Origin: Chitinophagaceae bacterium
GTDB lineage: Bacteria; Bacteroidota; Bacteroidia; Chitinophagales; Chitinophagaceae
Direction of reading: 5' to 3'
Assembly: GCA_016721085.1 (NCBI GenBank)
Contig: JADKJI010000063.1
Span: 186,001 to 250,000 of the forward strand
DNA length: 64,000 nucleotides
How positions within the stretch are numbered: position 1 is the first letter of the stretch; every line of letters starts with the position of its first letter. The translations under genes were made by a program, and so were the position numbers. This document shows, piece by piece, positions 15,618 to 23,144 of this stretch. The notes below the pieces were generated by a model. It was not told the DNA's origin, searched no databases, and saw only the letters and a list, made by a program, of their open reading frames with translations.

Positions 15618-17858
15618 TCAGGCTTCCGTGTCGTAACGGTCAACTGTTTCAATTCCAGGTAATTTCTTCAATCGGTCTAATAATTTTTCCAGTTCTTCTT
15701 TATCATGAACGTATACCCTTATATTCCCGTGAAACAAGCCTTCTCCCGCTTCAATGGTCATGGCGTTGATATTGATTCTCATTTCACCTGAAATAAGGTT
15801 GGTAATCTTATGTATTACACCCACATCATCCAATCCAACAATCTTCAAACCTGTTAAGAAAGAAATTTCCTTGTTCTTAGCCCATTTGGTTTTAACCACC
15901 CTGTGTCCATATTGCGACATGAGTTTAGCAGCATTGGGGCAATTGGTTCTATGGATAGTCAATCCTTTACCCGTAGTAACAAAACCAAATACGTCATCAC
16001 CAGGGATGGGTTTACAACAATTGGCGAGGTTATAAACAATACGATCGCTGCTTTCTCCGAAAATAATCAGTTCAGCATCTTTCTTATTTATGGCAGTTTG
16101 TGCGGCAGATTCGTGGGGCTTATGTTCAATAACAGGCCTTATAGGCTTTGGCGGCTCCAGTTTGTCTCCGGAAAGATGAAACTCCTTGAGTTCTTTCAGG
16201 TCAATATTCTTGATTGAAATCTGGTAGTATAAGTCAAGTGGCGAAGCCATCTTATAAAATACAGCCAGTATATCGGCATTGTGCTGATTAAAAGCAGCCC
16301 CCATGCCTTCCAGTTTTCTTTGCAAAATATACTTACCCTCGTCGGCCACTTTGCGCTTCTCTTCTTTAAGGGCATCCTTAATTTTAGTTTTTGCCTTGGC
16401 AGTAACTACCAGGTTCAACCAATCTTCTGATGGCTTTTGTTTTGAAGAGGTAATGATCTCAACCTGATCACCACTTCGTAATTTATGGCTGATAGGAACC
16501 AGCTTATGATTCACCTTCGCTCCTATACATTGCGAACCCACCATACTGTGAATGGAAAAAGCGAAGTCAAGCGCCGATGAACCTACTGGCAACATCTTCA
16601 CATCCCCTTTAGGAGTATACACATAAATCTCTTCTGCTAAAAAACTGGTCTTGAAATCTTGCAGGAAATCGATGGAATCAGAATCGGGTGTATTCAATAC
16701 TTCCCTGATTTGCTGGAACCATTTATCAAACCGACTTTCGTCTGAAGTACCTTCCTTATATTTCCAGTGGGCCGCTAATCCTTTTTCTGCTATTTCATTC
16801 ATCCGCTTGGTACGAATCTGTACTTCAACCCATTTACCTTGTGGGCCCATCACTGTTGTATGTAAAGCTTCGTATCCATTCGATTTTGGATTACTCAACC
16901 AGTCACGCAGCCTTTCAGGCGCAGGCGTATATTCATCGGTAATGAATGAATAGACTTTCCAGCAATCTTCTTTTTCTCTTTCTGTTGGAGAATTTAGGAT
17001 AACCCTGATGGCGAAGAGATCATACACTTCTTCAAATGCCACCGACTTTTTCTTCATCTTATTCCAGATGGAGTGTATGCTTTTGGGTCGTCCATAAATT
17101 TCGAATTCAAATTGTCCCTTATCTAATTTCTCCTTGATAGGTTTTATGAATTCATTTATATAGCGGGTACGTTCCCTTTTTGTTTCGGCTAATTTCCTGG
17201 CAATTTCTTTATAAGCATCCGGCTCCATGTATTTCATGGCCAGGTCTTCCAGTTCGGTCTTAATATTATAGAGACCCATCCTATGAGCTAAGGGACCATA
17301 TACATATACTGTTTCGGAAGAAATCTTCAATTGCTTTTCCCTCTTCATGCTGTCGAGGGTGCGCATATTATGCAATCTGTCGGCCAGCTTTATAAGGATT
17401 ACACGCGGATCGTCTGTAAGCGTAAGTAATATCTTCTTGAAATTCTCTGCTTGCTGAGAGCCGTTTACATCTATTACGTTTGAGATCTTGGTAAGTCCAT
17501 CAACGATACGTGTAATCTCATTTCCAAATTCCCTTTCAATGTCTTCAAGGGTAATATCTGTATCTTCAACGGTATCGTGTAATAAAGCGCAGATTGAAGA
17601 CCTAACCCCCAATCCTACTTCTTCCACACATATACGGGATACCGCTAAGGGGTGGAGGATATAGGGCTCGCCGCTTTTGCGCCGCATAGTTTTATGGGCT
17701 TCGGCCGACATTTCGAAAGCCATTCTTACCAGTTCCTTATCACCCGGTTTCAGCTTGGGTTTCAGTCCACGCAACAAGGCACGGTATTCCCTGAGAATCA
17801 GTTTTTTTTCCTGTTCCTCATTCAAATTATACCGGGGCAAAGCAGACACTGTATCCAT
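15618..17858 (-). CDS. Bifunctional (p)ppGpp synthetase/hydrolase (RelA/SpoT)
   Basis: Makes and degrades the alarmone (p)ppGpp in the stringent response. The 746-residue protein has the long RSH order: HD hydrolase domain (about 45-200, LLHDTVEDTD, which keeps HD and ED), synthetase domain (about 230-360, RPKSIHSIWNKMKKKSVAF and YEALHTTVMGP), TGS (about 395-455, YVYTPKGDVK), a zinc-finger/helical part (NCCKPIPGDDV) and a C-terminal ACT domain (from about 670). Both catalytic halves look intact, hence bifunctional. ATG 17858 is preferred over an upstream TTG. Likely first gene of the leftward run to pabB. Confidence 0.95.
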   Translation of the reverse strand: MDTVSALPRYNLNEEQEKKLILREYRALLRGLKPKLKPGDKELVRMAFEMSAEAHKTMRRKSGEPYILHPLAVSRICVEEVGLGVRSSICALLHDTVEDTDITLEDIEREFGNEITRIVDGLTKISNVIDVNGSQQAENFKKILLTLTDDPRVILIKLADRLHNMRTLDSMKREKQLKISSETVYVYGPLAHRMGLYNIKTELEDLAMKYMEPDAYKEIARKLAETKRERTRYINEFIKPIKEKLDKGQFEFEIYGRPKSIHSIWNKMKKKSVAFEEVYDLFAIRVILNSPTEREKEDCWKVYSFITDEYTPAPERLRDWLSNPKSNGYEALHTTVMGPQGKWVEVQIRTKRMNEIAEKGLAAHWKYKEGTSDESRFDKWFQQIREVLNTPDSDSIDFLQDFKTSFLAEEIYVYTPKGDVKMLPVGSSALDFAFSIHSMVGSQCIGAKVNHKLVPISHKLRSGDQVEIITSSKQKPSEDWLNLVVTAKAKTKIKDALKEEKRKVADEGKYILQRKLEGMGAAFNQHNADILAVFYKMASPLDLYYQISIKNIDLKELKEFHLSGDKLEPPKPIRPVIEHKPHESAAQTAINKKDAELIIFGESSDRIVYNLANCCKPIPGDDVFGFVTTGKGLTIHRTNCPNAAKLMSQYGHRVVKTKWAKNKEISFLTGLKIVGLDDVGVIHKITNLISGEMRININAMTIEAGEGLFHGNIRVYVHDKEELEKLLDRLKKLPGIETVDRYDTEA

Positions 17859-17901
17859 CGTGGTAAGTTGGAGGGTAAATTTACGCAAAAGAACCCGTTT
17901 T

Positions 17902-17930
17902 TTTGATTCACATTAAATCAGTTACATTTG
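17902..17930 (+). promoter_or_regulatory. Promoter of tRNA-Leu
   Basis: TTTG (17902-17905) and TACATTTG (17923-17930) match the Bacteroidota -33 and -7 elements with a 17-base spacer. The mature tRNA begins 36 bases downstream. This is the best-formed promoter in the window. It lies inside the gap shared with the divergent relA/spoT gene. Confidence 0.7.
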
Positions 17931-17966
17931 CAGCCCTTTAGGGCTATTTACAACAAGAGTTGAATT

Positions 17967-18048
17967 GCGCATGTGGCGTAATTGGTAGCCGCGCCAGACT
18001 TAGGATCTGGTGGAGTGATCCGTGGGGGTTCGAGTCCCTCCATGCGCA
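17967..18048 (+). tRNA. tRNA-Leu (anticodon UAG)
   Basis: An 82-base class II tRNA. The acceptor stem GCGCATG (17967-17973) pairs with CATGCGC (18041-18047), and A18048 is the discriminator. The anticodon stem CCAGA/TCTGG encloses the loop CTTAGGA with anticodon TAG at 18001-18003, reading CUN leucine codons. A long variable arm precedes the T arm (GGTTCGAGTCC). CCA is not encoded. A terminator follows directly. Confidence 0.96.
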
Positions 18049-18051
18049 CGG

Positions 18052-18084
18052 AAGGCCTCTCGCGAATGCGAGGGGCCTTTTTTC
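18052..18084 (+). terminator. Intrinsic terminator of tRNA-Leu
   Basis: AAGGCCTCTCGC (18052-18063) pairs with GCGAGGGGCCTT (18068-18079), with a G-U pair, followed by T residues. It begins four bases after the tRNA. Confidence 0.88.
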
Positions 18085-18167
18085 TTGCAAATTCAAAAGT
18101 CAAAAGTAAAAAGTCAAAAAATAGTGCGACTCTCCGAGTATCAATTTTTGACTTTATTGGTTTTTAC

Positions 18168-18233
18168 TAAACTGGAGGTTGTATAAGGTCTCCAACCTTA
18201 TAAGGTTGGAGACCTTATACAACCTCCAGTTTA
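18168..18233. repeat. Perfect 66-bp palindrome
   Basis: Bases 18168-18200 and 18201-18233 are exact reverse complements with no spacer. The central 36 bases recur exactly at 18396-18431. There is no coding function and no U-tract after it. Such perfect palindromes are prone to cruciform extrusion and deletion, so persistence suggests recent origin or selection. Confidence 0.93.
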
Positions 18234-18391
18234 CCTTTCCTTTGTTTTAGAGTTGTACAATTCACAGGATTATCGATAAAAATTCGTAATGAAGTGGTTA
18301 CCAATAACAGACTCAATTTTTTTTAACCAACTTGCATTCCCAGAAATAGATATGTTGCTTGAGTGATTTTTGAGTTTCTAGAATCAATTGG

Positions 18392-18435
18392 TTGCATAAG
18401 GTCTCCAACCTTATAAGGTTGGAGACCTTATACAA
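18392..18435. repeat. Second copy of the palindrome core
   Basis: Arms 18396-18413 and 18414-18431 are perfect and identical in sequence to the centre of the 18168-18233 palindrome; four further pairs form outside one mismatch. It lies about 165 bases downstream of the first copy, just before a terminator-like hairpin. Confidence 0.9.
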
Positions 18436-18445
18436 TCTGTACGGC

Positions 18446-18478
18446 AGGCCTCTTACGAAAGCAGGGGGCTTTTTTTTA
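18446..18478 (+). terminator. Terminator-like hairpin resembling the tRNA-Leu terminator
   Basis: GGCCTCTTACGAAAGCAGGGGGC followed by eight T is a degenerate relative of the tRNA terminator at 18052-18084, sharing ACGG.AGGCCTCT, the loop and the T run. No tRNA precedes it. It may be the trailer of a lost tRNA copy or a segmental duplication. Confidence 0.55.
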
Positions 18479-18487
18479 TTTTAAAAT

Positions 18488-18596
18488 AAAAAGGTTTAAA
18501 GTTTAAGGGTTTAAGAGTTTAAGGTTCTTACATTCGATCATTCTCTTCGAATTTGAAAACCTTAAACTCTTAAACCCTTAAACTTTAAACCTTTTT
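18488..18596. repeat. 39-bp perfect inverted repeat with 31-base loop
   Basis: Arms 18488-18526 and 18558-18596 are exact reverse complements. Each arm is built from near-tandem GTTTAA(A/G/GG) units. The sequence differs from the palindromes just upstream. No reading frame of note. Confidence 0.92.
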
Positions 18597-18683
18597 ACTT
18601 TCCCCTGAAACAATCAAAATCCCCCCTGATTTTACTCATCCTGCACTCTATATAATAGGTTTACCTTTATTAAAACTAACGAT

Positions 18684-19505
18684 ATGCAAACCTTACTGGT
18701 ACCAGTTGACTTTTCCCCTGCTTCAACAAATGCGGCCACATATGCTGCCAACCTGGCAAAAGTTTTGAATGCCAAGTTGATTTTGTTTCATGCCTATATG
18801 TTGCCAACGCCAGTAAGTGAAGTGCCATATGTAATGGTGACGGCTGAAGAAATGCAGAAGGAAAACGAAGAATTGATTAGTAAGCTGGCAGATTCATTAC
18901 ATCTTCAGTTCGGGGTAGAAGTACAATGGCTTGTACGCATAGGAATAGCTAGTGATGAAATAAAATCGCTTATAAAAGAAACTGATATTGATCTGGTGGT
19001 AATGGGAATGAAAGGTGCCGGTGGAATTGAAAAGATAATTGGTAGCACCACTACCAATGTAATCAGGAAAATCAAAAAGCCTGTTTTACTAATTCCACAC
19101 GATGCTATGTATAAAACCATTTCCTCCATTACTTATTCCAGCGATTTCAGTTACCAGACCAGTTTTCACCTTTTCGACCCACTATTCAAGCTGGCGAGCA
19201 CATATAATGCAGCTATCAATATCCTCCATATCCAACTCTCTCATTCTGGAGAACATGCCGACATTTTGGTTGGCAGAAAGGATATTGAAACCCTGTTCAA
19301 GGACTATAATAGTAATTTCATTACCCTGGAAAACAGCTCAGTAACCCATGGTATCCAGCAATATCTCCAAAAAAACACTACAGATATTTTGGTTATGGTT
19401 GCCCATGCCCACAGTTTTTTTGAGCGCCTTTTCACCAAAACCCACACAACGGCAATGGCTTACGAAAGCCATATCCCTATGCTGGTATTGCAGGATAAGG
19501 CCTGA
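18684..19505 (+). CDS. Universal stress protein, tandem UspA domains
   Basis: A 273-residue cytoplasmic protein of two Usp folds. The first domain (1-143) begins TLLVPVDFSPASTNAATYA and carries the nucleotide-binding loop GMKGAGGIEKIIGSTTTNV (G-2x-G-9x-G-S/T type), so it probably binds ATP. The second domain (about 148-273) starts ISSITYSSDFSY and keeps a degraded loop (VAHAHSFFERLFTKTHTTA). Members help survival under energy or oxidative stress. Monocistronic, with a weak TACCTTTA box at 18662-18669. Confidence 0.88.
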   Translation: MQTLLVPVDFSPASTNAATYAANLAKVLNAKLILFHAYMLPTPVSEVPYVMVTAEEMQKENEELISKLADSLHLQFGVEVQWLVRIGIASDEIKSLIKETDIDLVVMGMKGAGGIEKIIGSTTTNVIRKIKKPVLLIPHDAMYKTISSITYSSDFSYQTSFHLFDPLFKLASTYNAAINILHIQLSHSGEHADILVGRKDIETLFKDYNSNFITLENSSVTHGIQQYLQKNTTDILVMVAHAHSFFERLFTKTHTTAMAYESHIPMLVLQDKA

Positions 19506-19578
19506 TCCCCGTTTTTCAAAAACTGCCCCCAAAACGTAGTTTTTTAGCTTTTCATGGCTCAAAAAGCCTGAATTGTCC

Positions 19579-19586
19579 TACCTTTG
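19579..19586 (+). promoter_or_regulatory. Bacteroidota -7 box (TACCTTTG) before tig
   Basis: TACCTTTG fits TAnnTTTG and lies 24 bases before the tig ATG. No clear -33 TTG is seen. Confidence 0.55.
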
Positions 19587-19609
19587 CCCCCCATTCAAAA
19601 AAAGCAATT

Positions 19610-20989
19610 ATGGCAACTATTACGAGAGAGAATATAGGGCTCCTGAACGATAAGATCACTGTTAAAGTGGCAAAGGAAGACTACCTGTCTTCTTTTGAAA
19701 AATCACTGAAGAACTATAGCAAAACAGCTAATATCCCAGGTTTCAGAAAAGGGATGGTTCCTACAGGCATGATCAAGAAAATGCACGGTCCTGCTGTTTT
19801 TACTGAAGAAGTATTACGCACGGTTGAAAAAGAGCTCAACACCTATATGGGTACTGAGAAACTCGACATTTTCGCACAACCCCTCCCCCTCCCGGAAAAT
19901 GATGCCCGTCAGATAGACATGAATAATCCGACTGAGTACTCATTTGCTTTTGAAATTGGACTGAAACCCATGTTCAACTTAGTAGATCTGGCAAAAGCCA
20001 AGACTACCCGCTATAAAGTGACAGTTACTGACGAAATGGTAGCAGATGAAGTTTCGCGTCTTCAGTTACGTCATGGTAAAATGACCGATCCTGAGACCAC
20101 AACAGGCGATGATAATGTGTTGAATGTTTTATTTACAGAAACCGATGCTGCTGGTAATGTAATTGAAGGTGGCGTATCAAAAGACAATTCATTATTGGTA
20201 AAATATTTCGCTGAAAGTTTCCGTCCACAGCTGATCAACAGTAAAAAAGACGATTCTTTCGTATTGCAACCAAATGCCGCTTTCGACGAAAAAGAAAGAG
20301 AGTGGGTTTTAAGTGATCTTGGATTGGACAAGCACGACAAAGCTGCTGGTGATAAATATTTCAAGATGACCATCACCAAAGTGGGTCTGGTTGAAAGGGC
20401 TGAACTGAATGATGAGTTATTCAAAGCAGCATTCCCAGCAAAGACTATCAATGATGAAGACGAGTTCAAAGCAGTTATAAAAGAAGAAAGCCAGTCATAT
20501 TGGGATAAACAAAGCAGCAATCATCTACAGCACGAATTATATCATGTGCTGGTTGAGCAAACAGCTATTGAATTCCCTGATAATTTCCTCAAGCGCTGGT
20601 TACAACAAGGTGGTGAAGAGCCAAAAACACAAGAACAAGTTGAACACGAGTTCCCAAGTTTTGTGAACCAGTTGAAATGGACCCTGATCACTGATAAAGT
20701 AGTGCGTGAAAATAATTTTGAGATCGGACCAGACGACTTGCAAGCTTTCGCTAAGCAACAGCTTTTCGGTTATATGGGAATGGCTACTATGGATGAAGAA
20801 CAACCATGGATCACCGACTATGTAAACCGTATGATGAAGGACAGGAAATTTGTTGAAGATGCTTATCACCGCATTCAAACTGAAAAAGTATTCCAGTGGG
20901 CAGAAACGCAAGTGAATGCTACTGAGAAGCCGGTGAGTGTTGAAGAGTTTACGAAGGAGTTGGAGAAGCATCAGCATCATCAGCATTAA
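19610..20989 (+). CDS. tig: Trigger factor
   Basis: Ribosome-bound chaperone that shields nascent chains. The 459-residue protein has the N-terminal ribosome-binding domain with the docking loop (IPGFRKGMVP at about residues 43-52), a central region (about 150-250) where a PPIase domain would sit but with weak FKBP character, and the long helical C-terminal domain. The last residues are His-rich (EKHQHHQH). It lies upstream of clpP-clpP-clpX, an order common in bacteria, but here a 165-base-arm inverted repeat and a terminator separate it from clpP. Confidence 0.93.
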   Translation: MATITRENIGLLNDKITVKVAKEDYLSSFEKSLKNYSKTANIPGFRKGMVPTGMIKKMHGPAVFTEEVLRTVEKELNTYMGTEKLDIFAQPLPLPENDARQIDMNNPTEYSFAFEIGLKPMFNLVDLAKAKTTRYKVTVTDEMVADEVSRLQLRHGKMTDPETTTGDDNVLNVLFTETDAAGNVIEGGVSKDNSLLVKYFAESFRPQLINSKKDDSFVLQPNAAFDEKEREWVLSDLGLDKHDKAAGDKYFKMTITKVGLVERAELNDELFKAAFPAKTINDEDEFKAVIKEESQSYWDKQSSNHLQHELYHVLVEQTAIEFPDNFLKRWLQQGGEEPKTQEQVEHEFPSFVNQLKWTLITDKVVRENNFEIGPDDLQAFAKQQLFGYMGMATMDEEQPWITDYVNRMMKDRKFVEDAYHRIQTEKVFQWAETQVNATEKPVSVEEFTKELEKHQHHQH

Positions 20990-21173
20990 TTGAGAGTCGG
21001 AAGTCGGGAAGTCCGGAAGTCCGGAAGTCCGAAAGACCGAAAGTCAGAGGAGTCCGTGGCAGGCAGTTTGATTGTTTGAGAGTAAGTGAGTCGGAGGAGA
21101 AAATACAAATACAAGTCGGGAGTCATAAGTCTGAAGTCGGGAGTTGAATAGTATGAGACTTGAGATATAATTT

Positions 21174-21225
21174 AAAAGGAGTTTAGAAAAGAAGTGATTC
21201 GATTCTGAGCTCCTTTTTTTTTTTT
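21174..21225 (+). terminator. Terminator downstream of tig
   Basis: AAAAGGAG (21174-21181) pairs with CTCCTTTT (21210-21217) within a run of about 14 T. It lies between the two arms of the long inverted repeat. Confidence 0.6.
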
Positions 21226-21251
21226 ACCGCAGAGACGCGGAGACGCAGGGG
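21226..21251. repeat. Dispersed repeat fragment (CGCAGAGACGCGGAGACG)
   Basis: Reverse-orientation relative of the phrase at 1811-1831. It lies directly after the tig terminator and inside the long inverted repeat. Confidence 0.5.
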
Positions 21252-21654
21252 ATAAATCTTTTCGACCGGGGTCTTCTTGCCCCCACCCCGGGTTGCACCC
21301 GGGGATACGATGATTCAACCCCTTCGGGGTTGGCAGTACACTTCATGATTTTTTTCTAATCATTGATCTTTGAATGTTTTGGATACATTCTCCGCCGCGA
21401 ACCGACTCCCGACTTCCAGACTAATGACTCCCGACTTGCATTTGTATTTTCTCCTCCGACTCACTTACTCTCAAACATTCAAACTGCTTACCACGGACTC
21501 CTCGGACTTCCGGTCTTTCGGTCTTTCGGACTTCCGGACTTTCCGACTTCCAGTCTTCCCGACTCTCCAAGATGGCAAAATGTCCGATTTTCACCCTTGC
21601 ACGGTATTTGGTTGGTTATTATGACTTAAATTGCCAAATCAAATACCGAATAGC

Positions 21655-22350
21655 ATGATGAACTTTGGAAAAGAATTTGAAAAGTATGCGGTGAAGCACC
21701 GTGGCATCAGCAGCAATACCCTGCATGCCTATACTCAGCATAATGTAACTAATCTTACTCCGAACATTATTGAAGAGCGCCCTATGAACATTGCAGTGAT
21801 GGATGTTTACAGCCGTTTGATGATGGACAGGATTATTTTTCTGGGTTACCCTATTAATGATGAAGTAGCGAATATCGTAACAGCACAGATGCTGTTTTTA
21901 GAAAGTACAGACAGGACACGCGATATACAAATGTATATCAACTCCCCTGGTGGCAGTGTATATTCAGGACTTGGAGTTTATGACACCATGCAGTATATAA
22001 CTCCTGATGTTTCTACCATTTGTATCGGTATGGCGGCTTCAATGGCACAGGTACTTTTATGTGCCGGTACAAAAGGAAAAAGAACTGCATTGAAACATGC
22101 ACGTGTTATGATGCATCAACCAAGTGGTGGTATTGGCGGACAAGCCAGCGATATCGAAATAACTGTAAATGAAATCAGGAAGGTGAAGAAAAACCTTTAT
22201 GATATCATTGCCACACATACGGGGAAAACAGTAAAACAAGTTGACAAGGATTGTGAACGCGATTATTGGCTGACTGCTGAAGAAGCAAAAGAGTATGGTC
22301 TGGTGGATGAAGTATTGCTTATCAATCCACGTAAAGAGAAAAAAGATTAA
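21655..22350 (+). CDS. clpP: ATP-dependent Clp protease proteolytic subunit, first copy
   Basis: A 231-residue serine peptidase that forms the tetradecameric chamber fed by ClpX. The triad is present: Ser in CIGMAASMAQVLL, His in VMMHQPSGG and Asp in CERDYWLTAEEAKEYG. The oxyanion segment INSPGGSVYSG is conserved. The frame opens at a TTG (21631), but ATG 21655 or 21658 is preferred. It has an N-terminal extension before the usual ClpP start. A second clpP follows after 36 bases, so the protease may be a mixed two-ring enzyme. Confidence 0.95.
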   Translation: MMNFGKEFEKYAVKHRGISSNTLHAYTQHNVTNLTPNIIEERPMNIAVMDVYSRLMMDRIIFLGYPINDEVANIVTAQMLFLESTDRTRDIQMYINSPGGSVYSGLGVYDTMQYITPDVSTICIGMAASMAQVLLCAGTKGKRTALKHARVMMHQPSGGIGGQASDIEITVNEIRKVKKNLYDIIATHTGKTVKQVDKDCERDYWLTAEEAKEYGLVDEVLLINPRKEKKD

Positions 22351-22386
22351 TAACCCCTATCCAAAAAAGACATTAAAAATATTCTC

Positions 22387-23016
22387 ATGAATCATAATCA
22401 ATATTTTTATAACAACTGGAGAGCAGAAGACGAAGAGGAGAAAGAAGAACAACCGAAGAGTGATCTGATGATGTTCAGCAAAAAGCTCGAACAATATTTC
22501 TTCGAGAAACGTAGCGTATATCTCTGGGGTGTTGTTGATGATAAGAGTGCACGCGATATCGTAAGCAAACTCTTGTTGCTTGATGCCGATAAACCTGGTG
22601 AAGAAATCAAGTTCTACATAAACAGTCCTGGTGGTGTTGTTACCAGCGGTATGGTTATGTACGATACAATGAAAATGATAAAAAGTCCTGTTAGCACCAT
22701 CTGTATGGGATTAGCAGCTTCTATGGGCTCCATACTTTTAAGTGGAGGTGTTAAAGGAAGACGTTTCATTTATCCTCATGGAGAGGTGATGATCCATCAA
22801 CCAAGTCTTGGCGGTTATATCCAGGGCGTAAGTATTGATCTGGAAATCCAGGCCAAGCAGACCAAGAGAGTAAAGGAAATTGGGGCAAAGATTCTTGCTG
22901 AAAACTGCGGTAAAACCGTAGCCCAGATCATGAAAGATTTTGACCGCGATTATTGGATGGATGCCAAAGAATCAATCGAGTATGGCATTGCTGACCAACT
23001 AGTTGAGTCATTATAA
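22387..23016 (+). CDS. clpP: ATP-dependent Clp protease proteolytic subunit, second copy
   Basis: A 209-residue paralogue of the preceding ClpP, also with a full triad: Ser in CMGLAASMGSILL, His in VMIHQPSLGG and Asp in FDRDYWMDAKESIEYG. Its N-terminus is different: an Asn/Glu-rich stretch (NHNQYFYNNWRAEDEEEKEE) replaces the usual propeptide. It probably shares the first copy's transcript. Whether the rings are homo- or hetero-oligomeric cannot be told from sequence. Confidence 0.95.
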   Translation: MNHNQYFYNNWRAEDEEEKEEQPKSDLMMFSKKLEQYFFEKRSVYLWGVVDDKSARDIVSKLLLLDADKPGEEIKFYINSPGGVVTSGMVMYDTMKMIKSPVSTICMGLAASMGSILLSGGVKGRRFIYPHGEVMIHQPSLGGYIQGVSIDLEIQAKQTKRVKEIGAKILAENCGKTVAQIMKDFDRDYWMDAKESIEYGIADQLVESL

Positions 23017-23089
23017 ATAATTTCCTGCCAATTTTACAACCCCAAATTTGCGTTTTGTGCGTTATGCATAGGCGAATTCGGGGTTTTTA

Positions 23090-23121
23090 TTGGGATTTGC
23101 CTCATAAGTTAGATACCTTTG
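23090..23121 (+). promoter_or_regulatory. Promoter of clpX
   Basis: TTG (23090-23092) and TACCTTTG (23114-23121) are 21 bases apart, in keeping with the Bacteroidota -33/-7 pattern. The clpX ATG is 24 bases downstream. A CCCCAAATT...AATTCGGGG hairpin just upstream (about 23040-23085) may end the clpP transcript. Confidence 0.55.
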
Positions 23122-23144
23122 TTTACTGATTCCGAAACCAACAC

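Larger units (their letters stand above)
20993..21567. repeat. Imperfect inverted repeat with ~165-base arms between tig and clpP
   Basis: The left arm (about 20993-21150) and the right arm (about 21400-21567) are near reverse complements, with blocks such as GAGTCGGAGGAGAAAATACA matching exactly, around a 250-base centre. Within each arm a nonamer-like unit (AGTCCGGA) is repeated. The centre carries the tig terminator, a CGCAGAGACG repeat fragment and two small GC hairpins (ACCCCGGGTTGCACCCGGGG; AACCCCTTCGGGGTT). Short open frames across the right arm are by-products of the repeat. Confidence 0.85.

Noticed and set aside
20071..20520. 149-codon minus-strand frame inside tig
   Set aside because: Ser/Leu-rich antisense of the trigger factor coding sequence.
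21363..21629. Plus-strand frames rich in Ser/Phe/Pro near clpP
   Set aside because: They are translations of the right arm of the long inverted repeat.
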